Shown: piece by piece, positions 51,791-60,925 of the stretch
Layout of the letters: each line of letters opens with the position of its first letter
Position numbering within the stretch: the stretch's first letter is position 1
Virus record (IMG/VR): IMGVR_UViG_3300025082_000006
Location: 1-64,000 of that record
DNA length: 64,000 nt
From: a virus
Strand: one strand, 5' to 3'
Made by a program: the position numbers and the translations under genes
Notes under the pieces: generated by a model
What the model was told of the DNA's origin: nothing
Databases searched by the model: none
What the model saw: only the letters and a program-made list of their open reading frames with translations

Positions 51791-52765
51791 TTATGGTATA
51801 TCTTCCACTATATCGCCGGCGTCTGTATTGGCCGGGGTCATATTGTGAGTATTCTCGCTCATATCGTAAACGCGTGCATTCGCATCAGTACTGTCCAAAT
51901 TGTCCGCCAGGCCTGTGACCGCTTCGGCGCCGCAGCCGCCTGCTGATGAGGGGTTGACGCAGCCGTCGCCCATGCGCCACCAAGATACTATATTTGCGGC
52001 GGCCGAATGATCGGCGAGGTTGGTAGGATCCCCGCTATTATAAATATCTGCGATCTCTGAAGATGACAATGCTTTATCCCAAATACTCGCTTCATCAATG
52101 TTGCCATCAAACCCGGTGCCGGAGGACTGGAATCCAAAGGCCTGACCGCCGATTGTAACATCCGCCGTATTAACTATCGTAGCGCTCAAACCTGGGTCGT
52201 TATGATAATAGCCTAGGCCCGTTTGATTGACTCCATCCATCCAAATCTCTACATCGGCAGCGTAAAACGGGCCGGCTCCCGCGGGCTTCACGCAAATTAC
52301 ATTATGCCAGCTTCCATCCGCCCACGTCCCGCTAGATGGTTTGGCTTGTAAGCTATTAAGTTGATAAGAATTGTTTATCCAAAATTCGGGTTGGCTTAAG
52401 CCGCCGGCGTACGCCGCCGGAACCCATACGATGCTCCAGCCTTTGATGCCGTTCCAATTAGTAAATGGGGCTGTTTTACTTATTAATGAGGAAAAAGCAA
52501 GGGTATTGGTTGTTTTAAACCACACTGAGATAGAAAATGCATCGGTATACTCAAAATCAAAATCACTGTGGGTGTCCATCTCTAGCCTTTCTGTGGTCGT
52601 CCCGGACCCTTCACCCACAAGAATAGACTTAGTTTGGGCCCATGGAGTGGGAGCCCAACCCGAAGGTGGACTGACGCCTCCGATGTCTTTAATATTCGCT
52701 ACGCTTACACCCGCAATTGTTTTAATGCTGGCTGCAGCAATGCCACCAATAGTTTTGACTACCAT
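51791..52765 (-). CDS. LamG-type adhesin with N-terminal short repeats
   Basis: A 324-aa virion adhesin candidate. Residues 1-33 hold two to three copies of a short repeat (KTIGGIAAASIKTIAGVSVA). Residues about 55-250 form a concanavalin A/LamG-like domain: FSISVWFKTTNT, WHNVICVKPAGAG, EIWMDGVNQTG and IDEASIWDKALSSSEIADIY. The start touches the stop of the next adhesin gene by 1 nt. Sugar binding at the tail or head surface is likely. Confidence 0.8.
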   Translation of the reverse strand: MVVKTIGGIAAASIKTIAGVSVANIKDIGGVSPPSGWAPTPWAQTKSILVGEGSGTTTERLEMDTHSDFDFEYTDAFSISVWFKTTNTLAFSSLISKTAPFTNWNGIKGWSIVWVPAAYAGGLSQPEFWINNSYQLNSLQAKPSSGTWADGSWHNVICVKPAGAGPFYAADVEIWMDGVNQTGLGYYHNDPGLSATIVNTADVTIGGQAFGFQSSGTGFDGNIDEASIWDKALSSSEIADIYNSGDPTNLADHSAAANIVSWWRMGDGCVNPSSAGGCGAEAVTGLADNLDSTDANARVYDMSENTHNMTPANTDAGDIVEDIP

Positions 52766-53586
52766 TAGCTAATCCCCATGATAGTTTTAATACTGTCGGC
52801 GGATATTCCCCCCACAGTTTTAACGCTGTCTCCGGCAAATCCTCCCACGTCTTTGATGCCCGAGGGAAAAGCAGCAGGCAATCCGTCGCTTAAATCCAGC
52901 CCTGCTCCGCTATTATAAAGACTCGCCACCTCATCAGGTGTGGCGGTTGCGTCCCATAGAGACACTTCGTCGAGATACCCTCGATAATTAGCTGAGTAAG
53001 GATTGGTGCAAGTAAATTGTGGGCCTGAGCCAAGCATCAAGGCGCAGCCCATTGTTCCGGCCTGCCAGGCGGCGGTGGCCCGGCTGACGTCGAGCGCGCC
53101 ATCAACATAAAATTTCATGTTGCTCCCATCACATGTGATCACTACATGGTGAAAGGCCGAAGTATCGTTGCCCGCGACTGTAACTTCGCTGTACCAATCT
53201 ACATCGGTGTCCGATGGGTGCCCATATCGCTTAAATCTTATTTTTTTGCTCACCCAGCCGATTAAAAAATCTTTTGCGCCGCTGCCGACTTCAGTACCCA
53301 TAACATAATCACTGCTGTTGGCGTACTGGAGCTTAGTCCAATATGATATGGTAAAAACACCGCTGTTTATGAAAGAAATATCACTTGTGTCGCCACAAGA
53401 GTGAATACAATCAACGGGGATGGCATCGCGGTCCCCCTGGTAAGAATAAGAGCCGCGAACTTTCTCTGCTGTTTCATAGCTGCCGCCAACCAGGGTGCCG
53501 TTCATACCGTTTCCGGCATTTGAAGTGTCATTTGCGTTATTTTCGAATTGATAATAGCAGACCGGTTTGGAGCTTCCTAAAGCCAT
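52765..53586 (-). CDS. LamG-type adhesin with C-terminal short repeats
   Basis: A 273-aa paralog in layout. The LamG-like domain (about 5-235) shows FENNANDTSNAGNGMNGT, FTISYWTKLQY and YLDEVSLWDATATPDEVASL. The C terminus (about 243-273) carries repeats SVKTVGGISADSIKTIMGIS matching those at the N terminus of the neighbour. Probably a surface lectin. Confidence 0.8.
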   Translation of the reverse strand: MALGSSKPVCYYQFENNANDTSNAGNGMNGTLVGGSYETAEKVRGSYSYQGDRDAIPVDCIHSCGDTSDISFINSGVFTISYWTKLQYANSSDYVMGTEVGSGAKDFLIGWVSKKIRFKRYGHPSDTDVDWYSEVTVAGNDTSAFHHVVITCDGSNMKFYVDGALDVSRATAAWQAGTMGCALMLGSGPQFTCTNPYSANYRGYLDEVSLWDATATPDEVASLYNSGAGLDLSDGLPAAFPSGIKDVGGFAGDSVKTVGGISADSIKTIMGIS

Positions 53587-53589
53587 GGC

Positions 53590-55425
53590 TTAACTCAGTT
53601 CAATCCAGTTAGTTCCGGGATTGAAGTAAATGAGATTGGGATCTGCGCCTGCATAGCCCACAATGCGCGCATAACTGTCCGTTGCAGTGGGTGCCGCGCC
53701 GCTCATGTAGCCGCCGCCGGACCCTGATTCGATGTAAACTGCGCTGCCGGTGATGAAGGACCCGTTGAATCTTTCCGTATTAACCCATCCGCGGATTAAC
53801 ATGCCGCCGGCGTCTGATTCGGATCCTTGCGCGCTAGTGCCCAACGCAATTGCCAATAGGCTGTTATTGCCGGAGCCGGTTGCGTGAGCGGATGCGCTCA
53901 TCCATTGGCCACTGTTGTGTAAATAATAAATAGCGCCGGAGAGAAGTCCCGTATCGTTACCAAAACTAACGACGTCGCCGCCGCCGGCGTTGCTATCTAG
54001 GTCCGGGTTCCAGCGAACATCTAAGGTAACTTTTGGGCTAGTTGTGCCAACACCGACTCGGCCGACGTCACCAGAATTACTTCCAGTGACCTGGCACATT
54101 AAAACTGTTTTGCCTTGGTCTTGATTTACTGTGCCCCCTTCAACTCTGAGTACAACTCCATCGCCTCCCTGCCCATCATAGTTCGGGGCTATCCCTATGG
54201 CCGCGGTGCCGGAAAGGTTAATCGTCCCAGTAAAAAGGGTTTGCGCATTAATAAAAAGTTGCGATTGTGTTTTATCAAAAGTGAGGTTGGCCTCGCCGCC
54301 AAAGCTGCCACCATCATTGAATTGAATTTGAGTATCTGAGCCCCCGGGTGAGCCTCCGCCGCCAGAAGAGGCAGTTAAAACTAATTGACCCTGGTTGTTG
54401 ACGCCGACATAACTGCCCGGGCCTGCGATTGATCCGCTAGCGATTTCGTTAGCAGTTATGGTACCTGAAAGGTTAATTCCGTTAGTGGAACCTGAAGTGG
54501 ATTCGATTATAAGGGCGCTTTCTCCTGCGCCCCAACTAATATAGCTGTGGCCTTGGCCCGACTCGGGATTGGAAAGAAGACTTCCTGTCCCTAGCCAAAG
54601 CTTTTTCTGCCCGTCGATGATGAAGTCGGCCGAAGTGCGCACTTTCTTAGCGGCGGTGTTGACACCAAAGTAGAGACCATTTTCTGGGTCTCCTTGGCCG
54701 GTGTCGGAACTTCCGGAGATTACAAATGCACCAACATTACCATCGGGTATGTGAAACGCCGCGCCGCCGCCCGAAACATCCAATAAATAAGTAGGAGCAT
54801 AGTTGGCTCCGATCCCAACATTACCATTAGCGTCAACTTGCATTTTAGTGGCCGAAGCTATCTTAAAAGTTATGTTATTGCTGCCTTTGGCATTTAATTC
54901 AGTTGAGCCAGGCTGGCGCTGGCGCAGACAAAAATCTGTGTCGTTGGCGTTATCTTGGTGACAGAAAATAGCCATGTCAGAGTTTGCGCCGTCGTAGCCT
55001 AGGTGCGTACGGCCAATTTGAGCGGAAGCATCTTGGTCATCCATAACTAATAAGGGAACTGCAGCAGGGCCCGTTAAGGTGAGCGTTCCGCTTAAATAGT
55101 GAGACCCGGTGTGATGAATGGTGCCGGTAACTGATAGTGCATTGGTCGATCCGTTAAATATGAGGCTTGATTCAATGCTTGCTGTTCCAGCGCTTTTATA
55201 TGTTGCAACACCGTTTGCAGTCGAGCCATCAAAACTGATCCCCCCGCCGCTTCCGCCGGCTGGGAGATTTGTGAGGGCGGAGCCGTCGCCGGTAAATCCG
55301 ACCGATGACGAAACAGCGCCTTGTACGTGCACGCTTCCTGTGAACTCGTGAGTGGTGGTAGTATCGCCTGACGCAATTGTTGATCCTGCAGTTTTTTTAC
55401 CGCCCGATTGAAAATCTGATGGCAT
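53590..55425 (-). CDS. Tail fibre-like protein, 611 aa
   Basis: A Gly/Ser/Thr-rich fibre. GFTGDGSALTNLPAGGSG near residue 45 is the GDGSxLTxL motif of trimeric phage fibres, followed by repeated SGTLTLTG-like strands. It lies 3 nt upstream of the LamG genes and forms an adhesin group with them. It may mediate host attachment. Confidence 0.8.
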   Translation of the reverse strand: MPSDFQSGGKKTAGSTIASGDTTTTHEFTGSVHVQGAVSSSVGFTGDGSALTNLPAGGSGGGISFDGSTANGVATYKSAGTASIESSLIFNGSTNALSVTGTIHHTGSHYLSGTLTLTGPAAVPLLVMDDQDASAQIGRTHLGYDGANSDMAIFCHQDNANDTDFCLRQRQPGSTELNAKGSNNITFKIASATKMQVDANGNVGIGANYAPTYLLDVSGGGAAFHIPDGNVGAFVISGSSDTGQGDPENGLYFGVNTAAKKVRTSADFIIDGQKKLWLGTGSLLSNPESGQGHSYISWGAGESALIIESTSGSTNGINLSGTITANEIASGSIAGPGSYVGVNNQGQLVLTASSGGGGSPGGSDTQIQFNDGGSFGGEANLTFDKTQSQLFINAQTLFTGTINLSGTAAIGIAPNYDGQGGDGVVLRVEGGTVNQDQGKTVLMCQVTGSNSGDVGRVGVGTTSPKVTLDVRWNPDLDSNAGGGDVVSFGNDTGLLSGAIYYLHNSGQWMSASAHATGSGNNSLLAIALGTSAQGSESDAGGMLIRGWVNTERFNGSFITGSAVYIESGSGGGYMSGAAPTATDSYARIVGYAGADPNLIYFNPGTNWIELS

Positions 55426-55439
55426 TGTGTTTGTTTCTC

Positions 55440-55847
55440 CTACTCAGTTAGACCAGAGCCAGTTAAATCATACATGTGATGGGGGTCAATTCCAGTCAAG
55501 TTTGCGACCACTTCAAAACCGTCATCAGCGTTGCTGACAGAAACACAACTAATAAAAACACCTGTACATTTGTGATGAAAAGTATAGCTCTGGTCGTCCG
55601 CTTGTAATGTAACGTAGTGATGACCGCCGATGACGTTAGTAGAGCTGGTTGAAGCGAAATGTAGCCTCAATACTGGGCCGTTTCCGGATCCAGAGGCTAT
55701 AACTGTAAAATCTCTTGTCACAAAAGGAAAATCGATTTGCGCTTCCAGGCCCGCGCCTAGTATCGAACCTGTTATATAAGGATGCCCTGATATTTGATAT
55801 GAGCCTACATTTCTTAGTCCGACTCCGGATCCTGGGTTAAATACCAT
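55440..55847 (-). CDS. Small beta-rich virion protein, 135 aa
   Basis: A 135-aa all-beta protein starting with NVGSYQISGHPYITGSI-type strands. I do not know the family; a decoration or fibre-base protein is likely from the position and the ACTATTTAAT element 17 nt upstream. It lies 14 nt before the fibre gene. Confidence 0.6.
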   Translation of the reverse strand: MVFNPGSGVGLRNVGSYQISGHPYITGSILGAGLEAQIDFPFVTRDFTVIASGSGNGPVLRLHFASTSSTNVIGGHHYVTLQADDQSYTFHHKCTGVFISCVSVSNADDGFEVVANLTGIDPHHMYDLTGSGLTE

Positions 55848-55863
55848 CTTAAATCTCCTTTAT

Positions 55864-55873
55864 ATTAAATAGT
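55864..55873 (-). promoter_or_regulatory. ACTATTTAAT element (candidate late promoter)
   Basis: Element 17 nt before the 135-aa gene, overlapping the stop codon of the bS21 gene by one base, followed by AAAGGAG. Confidence 0.5.
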
Positions 55874-56100
55874 TAGTTTAATTTCTTTTCTCTTTCGATT
55901 CTTAACTTCTCTAAAACTTTTTTTCTTTGGGCGCGTTCTCTCTTTCGTTTAATCGAAGGCTTCTCATATCGCATACGATCTTTAAAGTCTTCAATAATTC
56001 GTTCTTTTTTGCATTTTTTTGTAAATCTTCGAATCATTCTTTCTATATCTTCATTTTCATATCTTGGTTTAACTTCTACATTAATAGATCTTACAGCCAT
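55873..56100 (-). CDS. rpsU: Ribosomal protein bS21 homologue
   Basis: A 75-aa basic protein matching bacterial bS21: NVEVKPRYENEDIERMIRRF, TKKCKKERIIEDFKDR and RYEKPSIKRKRERAQRKK match the conserved RF-K..C...-EKP..KRKR pattern. In the 30S subunit bS21 lies at the anti-Shine-Dalgarno site and helps initiation. A phage copy could replace the host protein and favour phage mRNAs. It lies within virion genes, so late expression is likely. Confidence 0.93.
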   Translation of the reverse strand: MAVRSINVEVKPRYENEDIERMIRRFTKKCKKERIIEDFKDRMRYEKPSIKRKRERAQRKKVLEKLRIEREKKLN

Positions 56101-56116
56101 TTAATTTTGCCCTCTT

Positions 56117-56536
56117 TTAAATAAGATTTTTCCACTTATCGCCTCCTAGCGCCATGATCCCAGATATATCAACACCAGAATCATCCGGAGCTGTTCCGGC
56201 GAGGGGGCCATGAGAAGGACTGGTCCCGGGATTGCCCCCTTCTGTTAGTGGTTTTACACCTTCAAAAATTTCACTACCAAAACCAGTTGCATCAAGGACT
56301 TTTCTTTTTTGCTCTTTCGCCCTCTGGTATTTTTCTTCTTCTAACCGGTGTTTTTGCTGTTCAAGCAATTTTTGTTGTTTAGAATTGTCTTGTATGCTAT
56401 TTTCTGTCAACACGGGTGACATTCCCTTGACCACTTCTGCGACAACATTAGAAAGAATTCCTTCTTCTAGAAGGGTTTCTCTAACACATTGTTTAATCAA
56501 TGGCTTAAGGATGGTTTTTAATTCTGATCTTTTCAT
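56117..56536 (-). CDS. Prohead core-like protein (gp67/gp68 position)
   Basis: A 139-aa protein. The leader KRSELKTILKPLIKQCVRET with EEGILSNVVAEVVKGM is a known pattern in marine T4-like phages, followed by a coiled coil rich in Gln/Lys/Glu and a Gly/Pro-rich end. It sits beside the prohead protease, as the small core proteins do in T4. Confidence 0.65.
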   Translation of the reverse strand: MKRSELKTILKPLIKQCVRETLLEEGILSNVVAEVVKGMSPVLTENSIQDNSKQQKLLEQQKHRLEEEKYQRAKEQKRKVLDATGFGSEIFEGVKPLTEGGNPGTSPSHGPLAGTAPDDSGVDISGIMALGGDKWKNLI

Positions 56537-56547
56537 ATTCCCTCTTT

Positions 56548-57156
56548 TTATAAAATATTATTAAGTGCTCGGTGGATTCTATCACCTTTTGTGAAAATTT
56601 GATTTAAATTTCTTTCCAAACCTTCGCGCATAATATAGGCACCCCTGCAGGACGGCTCCGACACAGCGTCGAAACAAATTAATTGAAGATCTTCTTGTAC
56701 TATCTGAGACCCTTTATCTTTGTCTTCTTTTAGAGAACCCAAAGCTCGGGATGAAAAACCGAACATTACGCCGCTTTCATAAAGTCCTCTCAAAATATTT
56801 CCTGCTGGGGTACTTAAAACTTTAATAGATCCAAGAAGGCTTTTGCCGTCCCACCAAACTCTAGAAACCATGTGAGAAGCGTTTTTAAGATTGATTACAC
56901 TTTCATCTGGGTGGTCGCACTCTCCGATGGCTCGACCCTCTTCAACCAGTTTCATATAATTTTTGACTTCACGCGTTAATACCTCATGAGGATATATTCG
57001 TCCATTACCATTAAGGGCGTCTGATTCTTGTAGTTTTGCGGGGAAAATTAAACCGCCCGAAGCGTTTATTTTCTTTTCTCCCTCTGTCAAAAGATCTTGA
57101 CAGCCGCGTTCATCACATTTTAATTCATAAAATTCTCGTAAAAGTACTTTTGACAT
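56548..57156 (-). CDS. Prohead maturation protease (gp21-like)
   Basis: A 202-aa serine protease of the T4 gp21/U9 type. The catalytic His is H82 in GECDHPDES and the Ser is S135 or S136 in FGFSSRALG. It trims scaffold and capsid proteins before DNA packaging, then degrades itself. Start ATG is directly after the stop of the 30-aa gene. Confidence 0.92.
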   Translation of the reverse strand: MSKVLLREFYELKCDERGCQDLLTEGEKKINASGGLIFPAKLQESDALNGNGRIYPHEVLTREVKNYMKLVEEGRAIGECDHPDESVINLKNASHMVSRVWWDGKSLLGSIKVLSTPAGNILRGLYESGVMFGFSSRALGSLKEDKDKGSQIVQEDLQLICFDAVSEPSCRGAYIMREGLERNLNQIFTKGDRIHRALNNIL

Positions 57157-57249
57157 TTACTTTCCCTCTTCTGCGGGCGCGACCCGCGCGATATTAGAGC
57201 CGCCGCAACAGTGAGCAACCGGTCGCAACATCCATCTTTTCTTAATCAT
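57157..57249 (-). CDS. Small basic peptide, 30 aa
   Basis: Read from the gap: MIKKRWMLRPVAHCCGGSNI then ARVAPAEEGK. AAGGAG lies 9 nt before the ATG inside the preceding gene, and the stop TAA abuts the protease ATG, so the fit is exact. Two adjacent cysteines are notable. Function unknown. Confidence 0.6.
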   Translation of the reverse strand: MIKKRWMLRPVAHCCGGSNIARVAPAEEGK

Positions 57250-57571
57250 GATTACATTCTCCTTCATTCTTGTGGGTTATTTTAAACCCGAAATCATTAG
57301 CCAGAACACTCATTAAATAAGTAGTTCCAGATCCTAAACATCCTAAAATAAGCGCATTGGCTACGCTATACTCAAAAGTAAATAGTTCTGTGTGTCTATT
57401 AATTCCAAACAAAAACATGCCTGCCCAAAAGCCCATACACAACGGGCAATGAAATAATTTTCCAAAACCATGTAGCCAATTTTTTGAAGGGCGTATTTTA
57501 TTGAAAATTGAACCGAAAATTAAAATTTGAGTTAAGCCATAGGCTGCCAAGATAAAATATATTAATTGCAT
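57242..57571 (-). CDS. Membrane protein with CPLCMGFW motif (DUF1360-like)
   Basis: A 109-aa inner-membrane protein with hydrophobic segments near residues 3-22, 45-60 and 69-90. The motif FHCPLCMGFWAGMF is typical for DUF1360-type proteins, which many phages carry beside structural genes. Role unknown. Confidence 0.75.
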   Translation of the reverse strand: MQLIYFILAAYGLTQILIFGSIFNKIRPSKNWLHGFGKLFHCPLCMGFWAGMFLFGINRHTELFTFEYSVANALILGCLGSGTTYLMSVLANDFGFKITHKNEGECNHD

Positions 57572-57581
57572 TCACACCTCT

Positions 57582-58118
57582 TTATTCTTGATACATTCCA
57601 TATAAGCCATATGCCGTATTGATACCAGCATATTGGGTCATGGTACCTTTGCGTTTCTTGTGTGGCACTTGGCCAAGTTTAGTAGAATCTTCTTCATCTG
57701 GCTCTAAAAGCTCTTTCTCAAAATCATTCTCATATTTTTTAATTGCTTGATAGTGTGGTTGCTCTTCTAACAAGAAATGAACTATTGAATATAAAGTCAT
57801 TTGAATAGAATCAACTTTGTCAGGCTCTGTGCTTTCTAATATTATCCCTTCTAAAGAACCGTAAATGTTGCCTCCATGAACTGTGCTGGGATCAACGACG
57901 CCTTTTCTGCTGAGATGGCTAAAAAGACGTGATTGCGTGGCATATATATGGTCGCCATATTGCTGTTTTGCTATTGCTAAAACTTTTTTATTTTTAGGAG
58001 ATAGAACAATATCAATTTCTGGGTGGTCTAAAATTAATATATTGCCGTCTAAGGTTTTACGTGCTCTTAACTTTAATCGTGCATCAACAGGATTTTCAAC
58101 TTGTACTTTAATAGTCAT
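57582..58118 (-). CDS. Conserved head-region protein, 178 aa
   Basis: Unrecognised 178-aa protein with beta-rich first half (VQVENPVDARLKLRARKTLD) and helical acidic second half; it ends AGINTAYGLYGMYQE. It overlaps the 272-aa gene by 1 nt. Late head-region gene by position. Confidence 0.6.
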   Translation of the reverse strand: MTIKVQVENPVDARLKLRARKTLDGNILILDHPEIDIVLSPKNKKVLAIAKQQYGDHIYATQSRLFSHLSRKGVVDPSTVHGGNIYGSLEGIILESTEPDKVDSIQMTLYSIVHFLLEEQPHYQAIKKYENDFEKELLEPDEEDSTKLGQVPHKKRKGTMTQYAGINTAYGLYGMYQE

Positions 58119-58936
58119 TATGATTCGATCTCGCTAGCTAAAGTTTGTATTTTTAAAATCTGCTGTAAAAATTCTCTATTGATTGGCTTTTGGTTTGATT
58201 CTTCTAAATGTTTTTTGATTTCTTTCATTTTAGAGGCCATGCTCTTATCTTGTTTAAGCTCATCTAACTCGAAAGAATTATTAATTTTTTTCTTTAAATT
58301 ATTAATTTCTTCATTTAAGTAGATTTTAAAATCTACGCCGTTGTCTAGAAAAGAAAGAATGAACTTGTTAAGTAGTGCTTTTTGGTTTTCCAATAGGGCC
58401 TCATTATATTGTTTATTGAATTTCTCAACAAACTTATTTACAATAAGCCCAGATAATTGTGTTTTTTTCTGTTTTTCTGTCTTTTTCTCTGAAATTAATT
58501 TTTTTAATACGCTCTCTTCGAGTAACACGCGATTTTTTACACTCACATCTTCCCCAAATATCTGTGACAAGGTGGCAATATCTTTATAATTTGGAACAAA
58601 ATTAGAAAAAACTGTTTTTGATAGTTCCTTATTTATTTTTTTAATTAAGGTGCTTTGCTCATTAAAGACATGTTTTAAATCTAGCTTTTTGTATTCTTTC
58701 TTTGTCTCTTGAATCAATTTTTCAGCGCTGTGTTGAGATAAGTTTTGTGATTCTAATAAATTTTTAAAAAGCTGTAGTTCTTTGCCGATTTCAGTTTCTA
58801 TTTTAAAGCATTCTTTTAAAATAGAAATTACTTTATTTCGTTGAATTATATTTTTGTTAACAGTTTGTTTAACTGTCTCCCTCACCAACATTTCATAAAG
58901 AAGGGCGGTATTTCTTTTTTTATTGTGTCTTGGCAT
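58118..58936 (-). CDS. Helical head-region protein, 272 aa
   Basis: Lys/Glu-rich, almost wholly helical protein with no known motif. It overlaps the portal gene by 17 nt and the next gene by 1 nt, so it is translationally coupled to both. An assembly or scaffold helper is the best guess. Confidence 0.6.
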   Translation of the reverse strand: MPRHNKKRNTALLYEMLVRETVKQTVNKNIIQRNKVISILKECFKIETEIGKELQLFKNLLESQNLSQHSAEKLIQETKKEYKKLDLKHVFNEQSTLIKKINKELSKTVFSNFVPNYKDIATLSQIFGEDVSVKNRVLLEESVLKKLISEKKTEKQKKTQLSGLIVNKFVEKFNKQYNEALLENQKALLNKFILSFLDNGVDFKIYLNEEINNLKKKINNSFELDELKQDKSMASKMKEIKKHLEESNQKPINREFLQQILKIQTLASEIES

Positions 58937-60920
58937 TGTCTTTTTCTTCCAGTTCTTGTATCAAGTTTTGTATGCTCTTATTCGTCTCAAGTAATATTTG
59001 TTCTTCATCATTGTAAATAGTATCTTTATTCTCAGAAATACCTTTTCCTAACCCAAGCAATTCAGAAGCGCCGGAGGGTAGCTGTCGTAATTGTCGAGCA
59101 GGTAAACGTGCCAGCTCATGAGATGCTTGTGCGCGGTAATGACGCTTCCGGGCACCGCTTTGACGTTTATCAGCTTTCACACGCTTGTACGCTTTTCCTT
59201 TTGATCCAGGAGTTGTGTAAGTGCCATCTGGCTGTACTTTGATCTGCATCCAAGCTTTATCATCGCGTTTCCCGGGCGCGGCTAAAAGTGCAGTTTCAGC
59301 CTCTGGGCCTCCTGCTGCCTCTGGCGGAGGGCCGGCGGTTGGTTCTTCGGGCACCGCTTCTGCTTCACCTTCTGGCATTCCTTCCATGGGCGCGGTTTCT
59401 TCTCCTCCAAGAGGCATAGCTCCAGGCATGCCGCCCATTCCACCCGGGGTTGCGCCGGCCGCGGCTGCTTCTCCTTGTGCGAGTGCTTGAGTAAAGTGCA
59501 TATCATAAAACATTTCTCTTTGATTTCGTAAAAATTCTTCTTCAGACATGTCAAAAAGATTTCGAGCTAGCCACCGTTTACTGAAGAACCCTTCGGTAGC
59601 CTGTGCAGCCACTGTAAATTTAGTGTTCCATTGCTCAAGTTCTTGTAACTCTGCGATTTTAGAAGGGTTGTTTAATTTAAGATTAAAAGACAGTAAATCA
59701 TCTCCTCTATAGCCAAGTGTATAGAGGTGAATAATTCCTATTTTTTCTAGCTCGGTTACAATAGACCTTTGAAGCCGCTGTACTGTTCTTGCAAAACGAA
59801 TGTCTTTTTGTGCCAACGTTGCTTTGTCTTCGTCGCCCCCTTCTGCCCTAGACAAATAAGATGCTGGAACTTTTAATGCAGAAAACAGTTTATCTCTTAA
59901 GTATTTAACGTCATCAATATCGCCAGTGTAAGTGCCGCCGGCTAAACTAGAAATTTCGGTGCCGATGCCGCCGCGCATTGGAACAAAATAATCTTCTTCG
60001 ATGCTTAATGGATTATAGCGCAAATCTACGCGGCCGGTGTCTGGGTCTACTACTTGATTTCTTTTCATAGAAGTTATGATGCGCTGCATATATTGTTCAA
60101 CTTCTTGTGGTGGGATGTTGCCCACGTCGACTTTAAATATTCTTCTTTCTGGGGCTCGAACAATTCGGTATGCCATCATCGCATCTTCTAGAAGAACTAA
60201 CTGGCGCCAAATTCTTCTCGCACCATCCAAAATAGAAGTTCCATACGGGGCAAACTTATCATTTCCTAAAACTCTAAAATGCCCCATTTGCCAATTCTCA
60301 AATGTTACGCCGCCGGAGTTCCATTGAAATTGCACATAATTTGGATTGGTTTTGTCTTCTCCTTCCATCCGCTCAATTTCTTGACTAGGGAGTCCAATGA
60401 CTTGTTTAATGCCTAATTCTGAATCAACGTCAAGATACAAATAAAAATCGCCATATTTACACATGGTGCGGCACCAGCCAAATAAATTAAATCCAACATT
60501 TAAAACATTATAAAATAATGTATCTAAAATATTTTTCACTTCTTCATCGCTAGAATCGATTTGAAGAACTTTTGTAATGCCGCTGTGAGTCGTCATTTCA
60601 TCAGCATAAATGTCTAATGCAGAAGAGATTTCAGGCGTATACTCCATTTGATCAAAGTCGGCATATCTCTGTAGGCGGGATTGTGTTCCCATCATATAAG
60701 AAGAATGATTATCAAAGGGGCTATAGCCGACTCTTTCGAACTTGTTACCAGCAACGTCTTTAAATGTTTTTGCGTATTTATCGAGGCGGCGGCGGCGGAG
60801 TTGTCTAGTATTTTGTGAACGATAATTAATTAAAGGCCCAGAAAATAATTTAGTTAATCTTTTATAAAGTGGAGAATCCGGATTTCGTGGATTTTTTTCA
60901 TTTTTATTGGGAAGTGCCAT
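58920..60920 (-). CDS. Portal protein (gp20-like)
   Basis: A 666-aa portal forming the dodecamer through which DNA enters. The core (about 30-480) contains MEYTPEISSALDIYADEMTT, LPSQEIERMEGED and YLRDKLFSALKVPASYLSRA, all typical of gp20. A Gly/Ala/Glu/Pro-rich segment (about 490-545) is followed by a basic end. It lies 5 nt after the terminase gene. Confidence 0.95.
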   Translation of the reverse strand: MALPNKNEKNPRNPDSPLYKRLTKLFSGPLINYRSQNTRQLRRRRLDKYAKTFKDVAGNKFERVGYSPFDNHSSYMMGTQSRLQRYADFDQMEYTPEISSALDIYADEMTTHSGITKVLQIDSSDEEVKNILDTLFYNVLNVGFNLFGWCRTMCKYGDFYLYLDVDSELGIKQVIGLPSQEIERMEGEDKTNPNYVQFQWNSGGVTFENWQMGHFRVLGNDKFAPYGTSILDGARRIWRQLVLLEDAMMAYRIVRAPERRIFKVDVGNIPPQEVEQYMQRIITSMKRNQVVDPDTGRVDLRYNPLSIEEDYFVPMRGGIGTEISSLAGGTYTGDIDDVKYLRDKLFSALKVPASYLSRAEGGDEDKATLAQKDIRFARTVQRLQRSIVTELEKIGIIHLYTLGYRGDDLLSFNLKLNNPSKIAELQELEQWNTKFTVAAQATEGFFSKRWLARNLFDMSEEEFLRNQREMFYDMHFTQALAQGEAAAAGATPGGMGGMPGAMPLGGEETAPMEGMPEGEAEAVPEEPTAGPPPEAAGGPEAETALLAAPGKRDDKAWMQIKVQPDGTYTTPGSKGKAYKRVKADKRQSGARKRHYRAQASHELARLPARQLRQLPSGASELLGLGKGISENKDTIYNDEEQILLETNKSIQNLIQELEEKDNAKTQ

Positions 60921-60925
60921 TCATT

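Noticed and set aside
57170-57200. GC-rich hairpin GCGGG...CCCGC as terminator
   Set aside because: No T tract follows on the minus strand and it lies inside the 30-aa gene between coupled head genes.
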